DNA from: Afipia carboxidovorans OM5
GTDB lineage: Bacteria; Pseudomonadota; Alphaproteobacteria; Rhizobiales; Xanthobacteraceae
Direction: 5' to 3'
Assembly (NCBI RefSeq): GCF_000218565.1
Contig: NC_015684.1
Location: 868,001-932,000 of the forward strand
DNA: 64,000 nt
The notes under the pieces are model-generated. The model was not told the DNA's origin and did not search any database. It was given only the letters and a program-made list of their open reading frames with translations. The number at the start of each line of letters is the position of its first letter. Within the stretch, counting starts at the first letter, position 1. Positions 18,855-30,721 of this stretch are shown piece after piece. Made by a program: the position numbers and the translations under genes.

Positions 18855-19351
18855 GTGTTTTGGGCGGACGCGTTGGCTGCGTTGGAGAGGCCGGGGCAGG
18901 TGCGCCCTTCTGGCGGGGCGGGGTGGAGAGGTGTGAGCTGCGATGGCGGGGGCTCGCCCGCCACGGCAGACAGAGCCGCCTTCGATCCGGTCGCGTACTC
19001 GTGCGTTCTCAAGCTGCTCCGGTGCAGTTTCCTGATGCGAAACGTGCCTGCCCTTCAAACGGGTATCATGGGCCCGCGTCCCTCAGGAGCGCGATAGCAG
19101 ACACGATATATTCCGGCGCCTGATTATATCGCCCCGGCTCTAGGCGCGGCTCGGCCGTTGTCGAAATGCAACAAAGGCGCTGATCCAGCAGGCCAGAGGC
19201 TGCATTCGCCCAATAAGGCGGCAATTGCCCGGCATTTTTGCTTTCCCGTTTCGCGCTCCCTTTCCACACTGCACGCACAGGTTCTGTGATGGATCGTATC
19301 CGTGGGGCCCGCGCCTTTGAGCGCCTCGCGGATTTCAAAAAGGGGGTCGTG
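18855..19351. other. Intergenic region upstream of the TorF-type porin
   Basis: About 500 bases with no supportable gene on either strand; the open frames here are unrelated to known proteins. An inverted repeat CGATATAT (19104-19111)/TTATATCG (19124-19131), 7 of 8 matching, may be regulatory. The porin promoter should lie in the second half, but I cannot identify it. Confidence 0.4.
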
Positions 19352-20335
19352 ATGAAGTTGATCTTTCCCGCCGCGGCAGCGGTGATTGCCGGTCTTGCGG
19401 TGCAGACTGCGGCGGCGGCCGATCTGCCGGCCACCGTTTACACCAAGGCGCCGCCGGTGGTGGCGTTCGATCCGTGGGACATCGCTTTCGGCGCCGGCGT
19501 CATGAGCGACTATGTATTCCGCGGCATCACGCAGTCGAACCACAAGCCGTCGGTCACCGCCTATTTCGAGCCGCGCTACAATTTCACCAAGGATTTGCAG
19601 ATCTACGTCGGTACCTCGTTCGAGAGCATCTCGTTCCCGAACCGCGCGGCGGCGGAAGTCGATATCTACGGCGGTATCCGTCCGACCTTCGGCGCACTGG
19701 CGCTCGACTTCGGCGTCTGGGGTTATCTCTATCCGGGCGGCACCTGCGTCGGCAACGGCATCCCCGGCTCGATCGGCGTTGCCGGATCGTGCGGGTTCGA
19801 CAGCCAGATCGTGCTCGCCAACGGCAACTTCCTGAAGAAGGACGTGAGCTTCTATGAGGTCTACGGCAAGGCGACCTACACCTTCAACGACAGCTTCGCG
19901 ATGGGCGGCAACGTGTTCTACACGCCGAGCTTCCTGAACTCCGGCGCGGACGGCACCTATGCTTCGGTCACCGCCAAGGTGACGGCGCCTGGCACGTTCC
20001 TGCCGAACGGCGTCGGCGCCTATGTCTCGGGTGAGTTCGGCCGCCAGTGGCTCGGTGTCTCTGACTCGTTCTACGGCAATACCAACTACAGGGACTACAA
20101 CACCTGGAATGTCGGCATCGGCTTCACCTACAAGGTGTTCACGCTCGACCTGCGTTATTCCGACACCGATCTTAACAAGGGCGATTGCAACGCCTTCACC
20201 AGCGATTACACCGCAAGCCGCACCGGCTACGTGACGTCGATCAATGCCGCGCCGGGCTTCGGCTCGACATGGTGCGGCGCGGCCTTCATTGCCAAGCTCT
20301 CTGCCGACCTCACCTTGATGAGCAACATCAAGTAG
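19352..20335 (+). CDS. TorF-family putative porin
   Basis: 327 aa. The signal peptide MKLIFPAAAAVIAGLAVQTAAAA is followed by an outer-membrane beta-barrel-like sequence with alternating aromatic and polar residues. FGAGVMSDYVFRGITQSNHKPSVTAYFE is the hallmark start of the TorF/Gcw_chp family. The C-terminus lacks the usual final Phe (ends SNIK). ATG 19352 follows AGGGGG and begins the signal peptide directly; an in-frame ATG at 19289 would put 21 charged residues before it. The substrate is unknown. Confidence 0.88.
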   Translation: MKLIFPAAAAVIAGLAVQTAAAADLPATVYTKAPPVVAFDPWDIAFGAGVMSDYVFRGITQSNHKPSVTAYFEPRYNFTKDLQIYVGTSFESISFPNRAAAEVDIYGGIRPTFGALALDFGVWGYLYPGGTCVGNGIPGSIGVAGSCGFDSQIVLANGNFLKKDVSFYEVYGKATYTFNDSFAMGGNVFYTPSFLNSGADGTYASVTAKVTAPGTFLPNGVGAYVSGEFGRQWLGVSDSFYGNTNYRDYNTWNVGIGFTYKVFTLDLRYSDTDLNKGDCNAFTSDYTASRTGYVTSINAAPGFGSTWCGAAFIAKLSADLTLMSNIK

Positions 20336-20354
20336 GTCTCCTCCTGAGCGAATG

Positions 20355-20383
20355 GGCGGCGGAGCAATCCGCCGCCTTTTTTT
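20355..20383 (+). terminator. Rho-independent terminator after the TorF-type porin gene
   Basis: Nine-bp stem GGCGGCGGA/TCCGCCGCC closed by a GCAA tetraloop, then seven T residues (20377-20383). Confidence 0.93.
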
Positions 20384-20391
20384 GTCTTGGG

Positions 20392-22143
20392 CTAGCCTGC
20401 CGGGGCAGGGCGAGTCTGTTCGGCAAGAACATATCCCTCGCGGGCGCCGCCTTTGTCCCGCACGATCGCGACATGGCACGGATGGAAGGCGTGCAGCGTG
20501 GAGCGATGGCCGATCGAGACGATCGTTGTCTCGGGCAGGCGTGAGGTGATCAGGCGATAGAGATTTGCCTCGCCCGCCTCATCGAGCGAAGCCGTGGCTT
20601 CGTCGAGCAGAAGCACCTGCGGTTTGTGCAACAGCGCGCGTGCGAGGGCGAGCCGCTGCTGCTCGCCGGGGGAGAGCATCTGGTTCCAGTGCCCGTTTTC
20701 ATCCAGCCGTTCGGCCAACGCGGGCAGGCCGACGTCGGCGAGCGCGGCGGTGAGGTCGGCACGCGTAAATCCATCCGGGAGGATCGGGTAGGTGATCGCC
20801 TCGGCGAGTGTTCCGATCGGGAAATACGGCCGCTGCGGCAGCGCCATCAGCGTCGTGCCGGCCGGAAGCGTGATGGTGCCGCGGCCGAACGGCCAGATGC
20901 CGGCGATGGCGCGGAATAGCGTCGACTTGCCGGAGCCGGAAGGGCCGGTCAGCAGTGTGGACTGCCGTGCGGGCAAGGTCAGATTCTCCGCTGTCACAAG
21001 CCGTACGCCTGCCGGCGAATCGAGGTCCAAATCCGTCAGCGTGATATCGCGCGCCGCTTGCGGTGCGAGACGGATATCGCCGTGGCGCCTGGCGTGGGCG
21101 GCGGCCATCGATCGCTCGAAACCCTCGAGACGCTCGATCACCGCGAGCCATTCGGCCAGCTGGCGATAGGCGCCGATGAAGAACGACAGCGCGCCTTGTA
21201 CGCTGAGGAAGGCGGAGGCCGCCTGCATCATGCCGCCGAGCTGGGTTTTGTGCGCGAAGTAAGCCGGCGCCACCATGACGTACGGAAAGATCTGGGCGGC
21301 CTGCCCGTAGCTCTGGGTGACGGCGGTGACCTTCTTGGTGCGGATCATGATGGCGTGCCAGTTGCGGATGATGGCGCCGAGCCGTTCCGAAAGCCGCGCG
21401 TGTTCGGCGTCGCCGCCCTTGAGCAGGGCGATCTGTTCGGAGTTCTCCCGCGTACGCACGAGGTTGAAACGGAAGTCGGCCTCGAAGCGCTGTTGATGGA
21501 AATCAAGCCCGATCAGCGGGCGGCCGATCAGGTGCGTCAGCAGCGTGCCGATGATCGCGTAGATCAGCGCCGCCCATACGAGATATCCGGGAATGTTGAA
21601 CGACAGCCCGAACAGATGCAGCGGGGCTGCTTCCGACAGGCCCCACAGGATGATGACGAAGGAGACGAGCGTCACCACCGAATTGAGAAGGCCGAGCCCG
21701 AGCGTGAGGAACTGCTCGATAAAAATCCGTACGTCCTCGGCGATACGCTGGTCGGGGTTGTCGGCGACATCGCCGGCAAGCTGCATCCGGTAATGGGTCG
21801 CCTCATCCAGCCATTCGCCGAGATAGCGTTCCGTCATCCATTTGCGCCAGCGGATCTGGAGCCACTGGTTGAGGTAGAGTTGATAAACCGCAATGATGAT
21901 GAAGATGCCGCCGACAATGAAGAAATAGATCGCCTCGTGAACGAAGGCGGCCCAGTTGTATTCTTGCAGTGCATTAAAAAAGCGATTGCGCCACTGATTG
22001 ATGAGGACGTCGATTGCCACGGTGACGAGCTCGATTGCGACGATAGTCGCAAGCAGGACGCCGCCAGCCCACTTGTCCTCCGAACGGAAATAGGGACTCG
22101 CGAGCCGCCAGATCGTGGCGAGCGCCGATACGATACGTTTCAC
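20392..22143 (-). CDS. ABC transporter with fused membrane and ATPase domains (SbmA/BacA-related, YddA-like)
   Basis: 583 aa. The membrane domain (about residues 1-340, ABC_membrane_2 type) has about six helices and conserved segments such as QWRNRFFNALQEYNW, RWRKWMTERYLGEWL and NPDQRIAEDVRIF. The ATPase domain has Walker A GPSGSGKST, the signature LSPGEQQRLALARALL and Walker B VLLLDEATASLD. Proteins of this kind (E. coli YddA, mycobacterial Rv1819c) belong to the peptide/vitamin B12 uptake superfamily that includes BacA. Direction and substrate cannot be told from sequence. It stands alone, divergent from lctP. Confidence 0.92.
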   Translation of the reverse strand: MKRIVSALATIWRLASPYFRSEDKWAGGVLLATIVAIELVTVAIDVLINQWRNRFFNALQEYNWAAFVHEAIYFFIVGGIFIIIAVYQLYLNQWLQIRWRKWMTERYLGEWLDEATHYRMQLAGDVADNPDQRIAEDVRIFIEQFLTLGLGLLNSVVTLVSFVIILWGLSEAAPLHLFGLSFNIPGYLVWAALIYAIIGTLLTHLIGRPLIGLDFHQQRFEADFRFNLVRTRENSEQIALLKGGDAEHARLSERLGAIIRNWHAIMIRTKKVTAVTQSYGQAAQIFPYVMVAPAYFAHKTQLGGMMQAASAFLSVQGALSFFIGAYRQLAEWLAVIERLEGFERSMAAAHARRHGDIRLAPQAARDITLTDLDLDSPAGVRLVTAENLTLPARQSTLLTGPSGSGKSTLFRAIAGIWPFGRGTITLPAGTTLMALPQRPYFPIGTLAEAITYPILPDGFTRADLTAALADVGLPALAERLDENGHWNQMLSPGEQQRLALARALLHKPQVLLLDEATASLDEAGEANLYRLITSRLPETTIVSIGHRSTLHAFHPCHVAIVRDKGGAREGYVLAEQTRPAPAG

Positions 22144-22475
22144 GAATGATCTCCTGAGGATAGGTCGTATTCAGCCGGCAAAAGAGCGGCGAAACGACAA
22201 CGGGCGCAACACAGGATGCGATATAAATAACCTGTTGATTAAGACGAAAGTCACGGCGAAGTGTGCACCTCGCCATCTTGCATAAACGCAATGTGACATT
22301 TTAGCATGCGGCAATAAGGCAGGATTGGGGAACGATCAGGTCGGCGGCTTTCTGCGCTCACACGCGGCGCCGACGTGAGCATTGCTGTCCCTAAAACAGC
22401 CGGGTTCCGGGCGGCCGTTCCCGTCCGGAATCGCAGAGCGACCGGACGACAAACGGCAGGGGGAGAGCGATCGCG
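22144..22475. other. Divergent promoter region between the ABC transporter and lctP
   Basis: 332 bases with no gene. A plausible lctP promoter is TTGCAT (about 22279) with TTAGCA 17 bases on. The -35 lies within TTGC-ATAAAC-GCAA, a short inverted repeat that may be a regulator site. The lctP ribosome site AGGGGGAG lies about 11 bases before its ATG. Confidence 0.35.
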
Positions 22476-24137
<1,662 letters not shown>

Positions 24138-24159
24138 GCCTCGTTGCTCTGCGACATAC

Positions 24160-24190
24160 AAATCCCCGCGGCTTGCCGCGGGGATTTTTT
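24160..24190 (+). terminator. Rho-independent terminator after lctP
   Basis: Perfect stem AAATCCCCGCGG/CCGCGGGGATTT with a CTTG loop and a T run at 24185-24190. Confidence 0.93.
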
Positions 24191-24296
24191 GTTGAACGCT
24201 GTCGCGCGGTCATGTGCGCATCGTCCTCGGGTCTCGCCATCGCCGCCATTCGCAGCTAGAAGGCGATGAGACACGCGATGCGAAGAGGATGCCGAT

Positions 24297-24686
24297 TTGA
24301 GAATTGCGATGTTGGCCGTGATGGCGGCGTTGATGGCGATGCCTGACGCCGCGCAGGCTCAGGAATTTCCGTTCGGACTGGAAGTCACGCTCGATGTGCC
24401 GCAGATGGCCGGCGCGCGCCGTCGCCCGACCATCGAGGTCGGCGACAATGGCGAGGCGAAGCTCGATTTGTGGTGCAAGACCGGCCGTGGCCAGTTCTCG
24501 GTGGCAGGTGACACTGTGATCTTCATGCCGGGCCAACTCACAGCGGACGTCTGCACGCCGCAGCTTGCGCAGGCCGATGATGCGTTACTTGCCAATCTTG
24601 CCAATGTCGCGAACTGGAAGCGCCAGGGCGACACCGTGCTGCTGATCGGCCAATCGACGCTACGCTTCCACGTCAACACCAATTGA
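24297..24686 (+). CDS. Small secreted protein with a META/HslJ-like domain
   Basis: 129 aa. A signal peptide (MLAVMAALMAMPDAAQAQ) precedes a mature domain ending WKRQGDTVLLIGQSTLRFHV, which resembles the META (HslJ) fold. Two Cys residues (DLWCKTG, ADVCTPQ) could form a disulfide. The longest start is TTG 24297; ATG 24309 is equally possible and gives a cleaner signal peptide. It converges on the next gene with 28 bases between. No function is assigned with certainty. Confidence 0.65.
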   Translation: MRIAMLAVMAALMAMPDAAQAQEFPFGLEVTLDVPQMAGARRRPTIEVGDNGEAKLDLWCKTGRGQFSVAGDTVIFMPGQLTADVCTPQLAQADDALLANLANVANWKRQGDTVLLIGQSTLRFHVNTN

Positions 24687-24714
24687 TGCGCGCGCAAGCC
24701 TTGAGAGGCGATGC

Positions 24715-26250
24715 TTACGCCTCGCGTAGGATCGTATCCGCGCAATCGGTCGCGGCCTGCAGCACGCCGCTATAGCCGCCGAACCCGGCATAGGCCGAGG
24801 CAAGGTAAAGTCCTTCGATCGGCGTCATCGGTGTGCGCTTCGGTCCGTTGAACAGCGAGCGCGGCGGAACGGGTGCGAAGCCATACACCGCGCCACCCGG
24901 TGCGCCGAGATAGCGCCGCACCGAAACCGCCGTGTTGAATGAGGCCGACACCACCGCTGCGGCGAGGCCGGGGAAGTGGCGGTCGAGATGGGCGACAATA
25001 GCGTTCTGCCAGCGCGCACGCTTGGCGCGGTAGCTGTCGATGTCGAGGCCGTCCCAGTTCGCAAGACTGTCGGGCGCGATCACCGACAGGACGTAAGGCG
25101 GTGCAGGCACGCCCGAATCGATCGCGGCATAATCGGCGATCGCTATCGGCGGCATTTTCTCGCCGGGCTCATCGGCCATCAGCGTCGTTGCCTGTGCGTA
25201 ATCCGCGAGCCGCGTCATCCATTCCGGCAGCAATTGCGTGGAATAGGCGCTGACGCCGAACTCGCGCGGCGGCTTCGCAAGCCCGAGCGTGAGCGCAAAC
25301 AGCGAGATCGAACTCGCGCGCGATTCATAAGGGGCGAGAAAAGGTTTCGCCTGCTTTGCGGGCAGCAGCGCTGCGACGGAGGCGGGCGCTGCGTTGCAGA
25401 TTACGCGCGTGCCTTCTGCGGTCTTCGGGTCGCTGCCGTCCTTTGCGGTGTGATGAACGCGGAAGAGCGCGCCGTCCTTCTCGATGCCGGTGACGACGCG
25501 GCGCAGAATGGTTTCGCTGCCGGCTTTCTTGATCTCGCGCGCGAGTGCGCTCGAGAGCCGTTGCGATCCGCCGTGGACATAATGTCCGCCGCCGAGCAGC
25601 AGTCCGCCTTGCGCCATCGCGAAATACACCCACCACAGCGTCGCCGGATCGTCGTGGTAGTAGCAGAGGTTGGCGGCAAGTGCGCACTTCAGCGCCTCGT
25701 TGTCGCCGAAGGCCTGCTGCAGCTTCTTCGCAAGCGGCAGCTTCCAGTCGCGGATCGCAGGCGCGACCGACATCAGCGCGTTGTAGATGTCACCGGGCCG
25801 CCGCGAGGCTGCGTCGCCCTGCGCCAGTGCGCCGGCAGCGGAGGCGATCTGCTTCATCTCGTCGAGCAACCGGGCGATCGCATCGCGCGCCTCGGGAAAG
25901 CGTTCGCTAAGTGCCTCAAGCGCACCGTCGAAATCGTCCGGCACGCGAAGCGGCGCGGACAGCGGCCCGCCGCGAACTTCATAAAGTGCGTCGGCGCGGG
26001 TCCACTTCAGCGTATCGAGAATACCCGCGCGCGACAGCGTATCATGCTTGGGGTCGCGCGGGTCGTGCGGGTTTCCGGTTTCGTGCAGCGAGCCTTCGAC
26101 GAACAGGTCGCCGACTTTGTAGCTCGACGCCGCGCCACCGACCGAGTTGCTCTTCTCGATGACGAGCACCTTGCGGCCCGCGCGCGCGAGCAGCGCGCCA
26201 CTGGTCAGGCCGCCGAGACCGGCGCCGACGATAATGATGTCGTATGGCAT
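24715..26250 (-). CDS. CrtI-like FAD-dependent oxidoreductase (phytoene desaturase/retinol saturase family)
   Basis: 511 aa. The N-terminal Rossmann motif is complete: IIIVGAGLGGLTSGALLARAG, then VLVIEKSNSVGGAASSY. The C-terminal FAD motif GLYLASAYAGFGGYSGVLQAA is typical of the CrtI/carotenoid isomerase/retinol saturase superfamily. No crtB, crtE or other carotenoid gene is in the window, so a carotenoid substrate is not implied; many family members act on other polyenes or lipids. The gene lies 38 bases downstream of a secreted-protein gene on the same strand and may be cotranscribed with it. Confidence 0.85.
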   Translation of the reverse strand: MPYDIIIVGAGLGGLTSGALLARAGRKVLVIEKSNSVGGAASSYKVGDLFVEGSLHETGNPHDPRDPKHDTLSRAGILDTLKWTRADALYEVRGGPLSAPLRVPDDFDGALEALSERFPEARDAIARLLDEMKQIASAAGALAQGDAASRRPGDIYNALMSVAPAIRDWKLPLAKKLQQAFGDNEALKCALAANLCYYHDDPATLWWVYFAMAQGGLLLGGGHYVHGGSQRLSSALAREIKKAGSETILRRVVTGIEKDGALFRVHHTAKDGSDPKTAEGTRVICNAAPASVAALLPAKQAKPFLAPYESRASSISLFALTLGLAKPPREFGVSAYSTQLLPEWMTRLADYAQATTLMADEPGEKMPPIAIADYAAIDSGVPAPPYVLSVIAPDSLANWDGLDIDSYRAKRARWQNAIVAHLDRHFPGLAAAVVSASFNTAVSVRRYLGAPGGAVYGFAPVPPRSLFNGPKRTPMTPIEGLYLASAYAGFGGYSGVLQAATDCADTILREA

Positions 26251-26288
26251 TTAAGGTTGAACCGTATTGCAGCGAAAAAGTGCGGCCA

Positions 26289-27497
26289 TCATTTCCACGC
26301 CGCCTGATCGGCGTCCCAGCGCTGGCCCTTGAGATCGGCCGCGACGCTGCGCACGAGGCCATCGTCATCGGTGTAGACCGCCTCGTCGTCACCCGGCGAA
26401 GTGTCGGCGAAATTAAGGTGCGGCCCCGGAGCCTCGTCGCGGGTGATCGAGGCGGGCACGCCGAGCCAGACCACCAGCCGTTCGGTCGTGCCGGGCTTGT
26501 CGGGCCCGACCAGTACGGAGAGCTCCAGCGTGTCGGTGAGGTTGAGCGCGGGCACGAGCGTATTGGGCCGTTTGAAGGTGAGCGTCAGTTCGCCCGTGGT
26601 GTCGCTCCATTTCGCGCCCGCAGGTTGTGCCGACATGATTTTGGAAATGCTGGCGGAGAGTGCGGTCGCGATGCGCTCGCGGTCGAGCTTGCCGTCCTTG
26701 TGCCAGGGCGCGGCGGGCAGGCGGATCGCGCGTTCGGTCTCGTAGCTGCCGGTGGTCCAGCCGGCTGCGACCACGCCCGGCAGACCCTTCAGCCGCGCAA
26801 TCAGCGCTTCCGCGCGCTGAGGGTCGACATCGAAGCGGACGAACTGCGTGCCGTTGCGCAGTGCCGCGCAATCGGTGGTGAGGCTGTCGAGCGTGAGTTC
26901 GACATTATCGTTGCGCAGGCTCTTCAGCAGGTCGGCGAAATTCTCGCGCTTCACCTTCACCGCAAGCGACTGCGGCGACAGCTCGGTGAAGTCCGCGGGC
27001 ATGTCGGCGGTATTGTCGTCGATCGCCTGTGCGGCATCGAATTCGCGCTGGTCGGATTCGGTGTTGTCGGTCGACAGAACCTCAGAGGTCTTGTCGCCGA
27101 TCGTGATCTTGCCTTCAAACGTAATGGCCCTGTTCTCGGGCTTGCGCGTCAGGCTGATGCTGACCGGCAGCTTCTCTTCCGTCGTCTGCCCGGTGCCGGT
27201 GAGAGCCTTTCCGTCGGGCTTCAACTCGATGGCAAAGCGATCCTTGCGTTCCGAGGTGATGGAGGCCGAATAGCAGACGTCGAGCACAGTCGAGACCACC
27301 TTGCCGCCGTCCATGCTCTCTCGAATGAAGGCATCGACCGGCAGATCGCCCAGGATATCGCCGAGCCCGGTGAAGTAGCGGTTGTCCGAGGCGCTCGCGG
27401 CTCCCTTGGCGGTCTGCGCAAAACCGGCGGAGGTGGCGGCAAGACAAGTGACAAGACTGGCGACAAGCGCTGAACAGAGCACGGTCGAAAGGCGCAT
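26289..27497 (-). CDS. Secreted protein of unknown function
   Basis: 402 aa, not recognised. The signal peptide MRLSTVLCSALVASLVTCLA ends near AGFAQ (cleavage about residue 28). The mature part is soluble and acidic, with no transmembrane segment and no motif I can name; Cys residues occur at CYSAS and TTDCAAL. ATG 27497 was chosen because it starts the signal peptide; the longer frame upstream overlaps the groEL 3' end and repeat DNA. A periplasmic role is likely. It is followed closely by the CrtI-like gene. Confidence 0.7.
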   Translation of the reverse strand: MRLSTVLCSALVASLVTCLAATSAGFAQTAKGAASASDNRYFTGLGDILGDLPVDAFIRESMDGGKVVSTVLDVCYSASITSERKDRFAIELKPDGKALTGTGQTTEEKLPVSISLTRKPENRAITFEGKITIGDKTSEVLSTDNTESDQREFDAAQAIDDNTADMPADFTELSPQSLAVKVKRENFADLLKSLRNDNVELTLDSLTTDCAALRNGTQFVRFDVDPQRAEALIARLKGLPGVVAAGWTTGSYETERAIRLPAAPWHKDGKLDRERIATALSASISKIMSAQPAGAKWSDTTGELTLTFKRPNTLVPALNLTDTLELSVLVGPDKPGTTERLVVWLGVPASITRDEAPGPHLNFADTSPGDDEAVYTDDDGLVRSVAADLKGQRWDADQAAWK

Positions 27498-27640
27498 CGA
27501 TGGGTATCCTGCTGCTTGCCGGGATTGGATTGCAGATGGCGCGCGGACCATAAACGCTTCTCGGCCGAATGTGCACCCCCGGCAAGGGAAACGCCGCTGT
27601 TCCGGCAGGCATCGCGCCCGGGACACGTCTGCGAGCAAGG

Positions 27641-27669
27641 CAAAAGAAAAGCCGCCCGAAGGCGGCTTT
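27641..27669 (-). terminator. Rho-independent terminator after groEL
   Basis: On the minus strand AAAGCCGCC/GGCGGCTTT forms a perfect 9-bp stem with a TTCG loop, followed by TTTTCTTTT. It ends the groES-groEL transcript. Confidence 0.88.
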
Positions 27670-27699
27670 CCGGATTGATTGTGAAAGGGAAGGCCGGGC

Positions 27700-29349
<1,650 letters not shown>

Positions 29350-29380
29350 GGGGAGTAACTCCTGATGGGGGTTTGTTGAT

Positions 29381-29469
29381 CGTCATGGCCGGGCTTGTCC
29401 CGGCCATCTACGTCTTGTTGTTGGACTGATGAAAAGACGTGGATGCCCGGCATAAAGCCGGGCATGACG
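29381..29469. repeat. Palindromic dispersed repeat between groES and groEL
   Basis: Two arms of about 36 bp face each other: CGTCATGGCCGGGCTTGTCC onward (29381-29416) and AAGACGTGGATGCCCGGC onward (29434-29469). Each arm also contains its own small hairpin (GGCCGGG/CCCGGCC and GCCCGGC/GCCGGGC). This CGTCATG...CCGGG type is a familiar intergenic repeat in Bradyrhizobium-like genomes. It is transcribed in the middle of the groESL mRNA. Confidence 0.8.
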
Positions 29470-29485
29470 GTGGAACTCAGTCGAT

Positions 29486-29782
29486 TTAGGCGAGCACGCC
29501 CATGATGTCGGACTCCTTCATGATGAGGAGGTCTTCGCCGTCGAGCTTCACTTCGGTGCCCGACCATTTGCCGAACAGCACGCGGTCGCCGACCTTGAGG
29601 TCGATCGGGATCAGCTTGCCGGTCTCGTCGCGGCCGCCGGGGCCGACCGCCACCACCTTGCCCTCGGAGGGCTTTTCCTTGGCGGTGTCGGGGATGATGA
29701 TGCCGCCCTTGGTCTTTTCTTCGGCGTCGAGGCGCTTGACGACGACGCGGTCGTGCAGCGGGCGGAACGTGGTCTTGGCCAT
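29486..29782 (-). CDS. groES: Co-chaperonin GroES (Hsp10)
   Basis: 98 aa. The start FRPLHDRVVVKRLDAEEKTKGGIIIPDTAKEKP contains the family signature and mobile loop. It ends LIMKESDIMGVLA, as in other alphaproteobacterial GroES. ATG 29782 follows AAGGAC. It caps the GroEL ring and is the first gene of groESL, controlled by the CIRCE and promoter elements upstream. Confidence 0.98.
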   Translation of the reverse strand: MAKTTFRPLHDRVVVKRLDAEEKTKGGIIIPDTAKEKPSEGKVVAVGPGGRDETGKLIPIDLKVGDRVLFGKWSGTEVKLDGEDLLIMKESDIMGVLA

Positions 29783-29848
29783 GGTGATGTCCTTCAGCTT
29801 GGGTTGCAGCCTTGTTCGGAACGAGAGGGCGAAGACGCCCATGGAGGA

Positions 29849-29875
29849 TTAGCAGTCCCAATTTGGGAGTGCTAA
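29849..29875 (-). promoter_or_regulatory. CIRCE operator of groESL (HrcA site)
   Basis: TTAGCAGTC-N9-GAGTGCTAA matches the CIRCE consensus TTAGCACTC-N9-GAGTGCTAA with one changed base in one arm. It lies in the leader, 67 bases before groES, and is the binding site of repressor HrcA. Confidence 0.93.
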
Positions 29876-29892
29876 AGGGGTTGCGGACGGGA

Positions 29893-29920
29893 AATATGGG
29901 CTGGCGGAAGCCCTGTCAAG
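29893..29920 (-). promoter_or_regulatory. Sigma-32 (RpoH)-like promoter of groESL
   Basis: On the minus strand CTTGAC and CCCATATT are separated by 14 bases, close to the heat-shock sigma consensus (CTTGAAA, 11-16 bp, CCCCATnT). The CIRCE operator lies just downstream of the expected start site. Confidence 0.65.
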
Positions 29921-30089
29921 CAACGTGGCTGATGCATAACGCCGAAGGTTAAGACCTTGGTGACGTCATGATACGATGCTTGATCGATCCCACGTTGAAA
30001 AGCCGCCGGGTCCCCTCGGGGTCCCATTGGGGGCGTCGTTGCTTGCCATGCCGGCAAACGTGGTTCATGACATGCGGGTAGGAGAATTC

Positions 30090-30587
30090 ATGGTCAGTCT
30101 GCGCACCGTCCCGACATTGGCAGCCGTTTCGCTTCTTGCCGCCTTGATGGGTGGTTGCAGCAGTTTCAGCCTGAACGGTAACACGCCGACGGCTCAGGAA
30201 CCGCCCGCGCCGCGCGAAATCCCCTCATCCATCCGGTCCGACGAACTGGTCGGCCGCTGGGGCCTTGCCGCCTACCACAAGCCGGAAGACCGGGCGCGGA
30301 CCGAGAACGCCGCGCGCGGCCAGTGCCGCCAGCCCTACATCATCGGCAAGGGTCCGACCGGCGGTGTCATCATGCATCTCGCCGACGAAGCGACGCCGCA
30401 GGAGCTGCGCCTCAAGGGCAGCGAGAGCGGCAAGAATTATATCGGCCCCGAAGGCCCGGTCGGCAGCCCGCAGGATCGTGAGATTCTGTCCTTCGACGGC
30501 CGCGTGCTGACCACCCGCTTCCTCGATCCGGATGCTGCGACACGCTACGGTACGATGGTTTATGTGCGCTGCGCGCCGCGCGCATAG
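30090..30587 (+). CDS. Lipoprotein of unknown function
   Basis: 165 aa. A signal peptide with lipobox LMGGC (Cys at about residue 23) is followed by a Pro-rich spacer and a soluble domain (about 50-165; ELVGRWGLAAYHKPEDRARTE, QCRQPYIIGKGPTGG). ATG 30090 follows GGAG at good spacing; the longer upstream frame lacks a signal peptide start. No family function is recognised. It stands alone, divergent from groESL. Confidence 0.8.
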   Translation: MVSLRTVPTLAAVSLLAALMGGCSSFSLNGNTPTAQEPPAPREIPSSIRSDELVGRWGLAAYHKPEDRARTENAARGQCRQPYIIGKGPTGGVIMHLADEATPQELRLKGSESGKNYIGPEGPVGSPQDREILSFDGRVLTTRFLDPDAATRYGTMVYVRCAPRA

Positions 30588-30721
30588 AAAATTAAAACCG
30601 GCTGCGCGGGCGGCACTTCTTTAATCCGCGAATCCTGACATCATGCCAGTGTCCCGAATTCGAAGTTCGCCCCACTTGCAGCACCTTCTATCGCGAACTT
30701 CTGAACCACCACACTAGCAAC

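Noticed and set aside
18855..19350. Possible small RNA gene in the gap before the TorF-type porin
   Set aside because: I see only weak hairpins and no match to known structured RNAs such as 6S RNA, tmRNA or 4.5S RNA.
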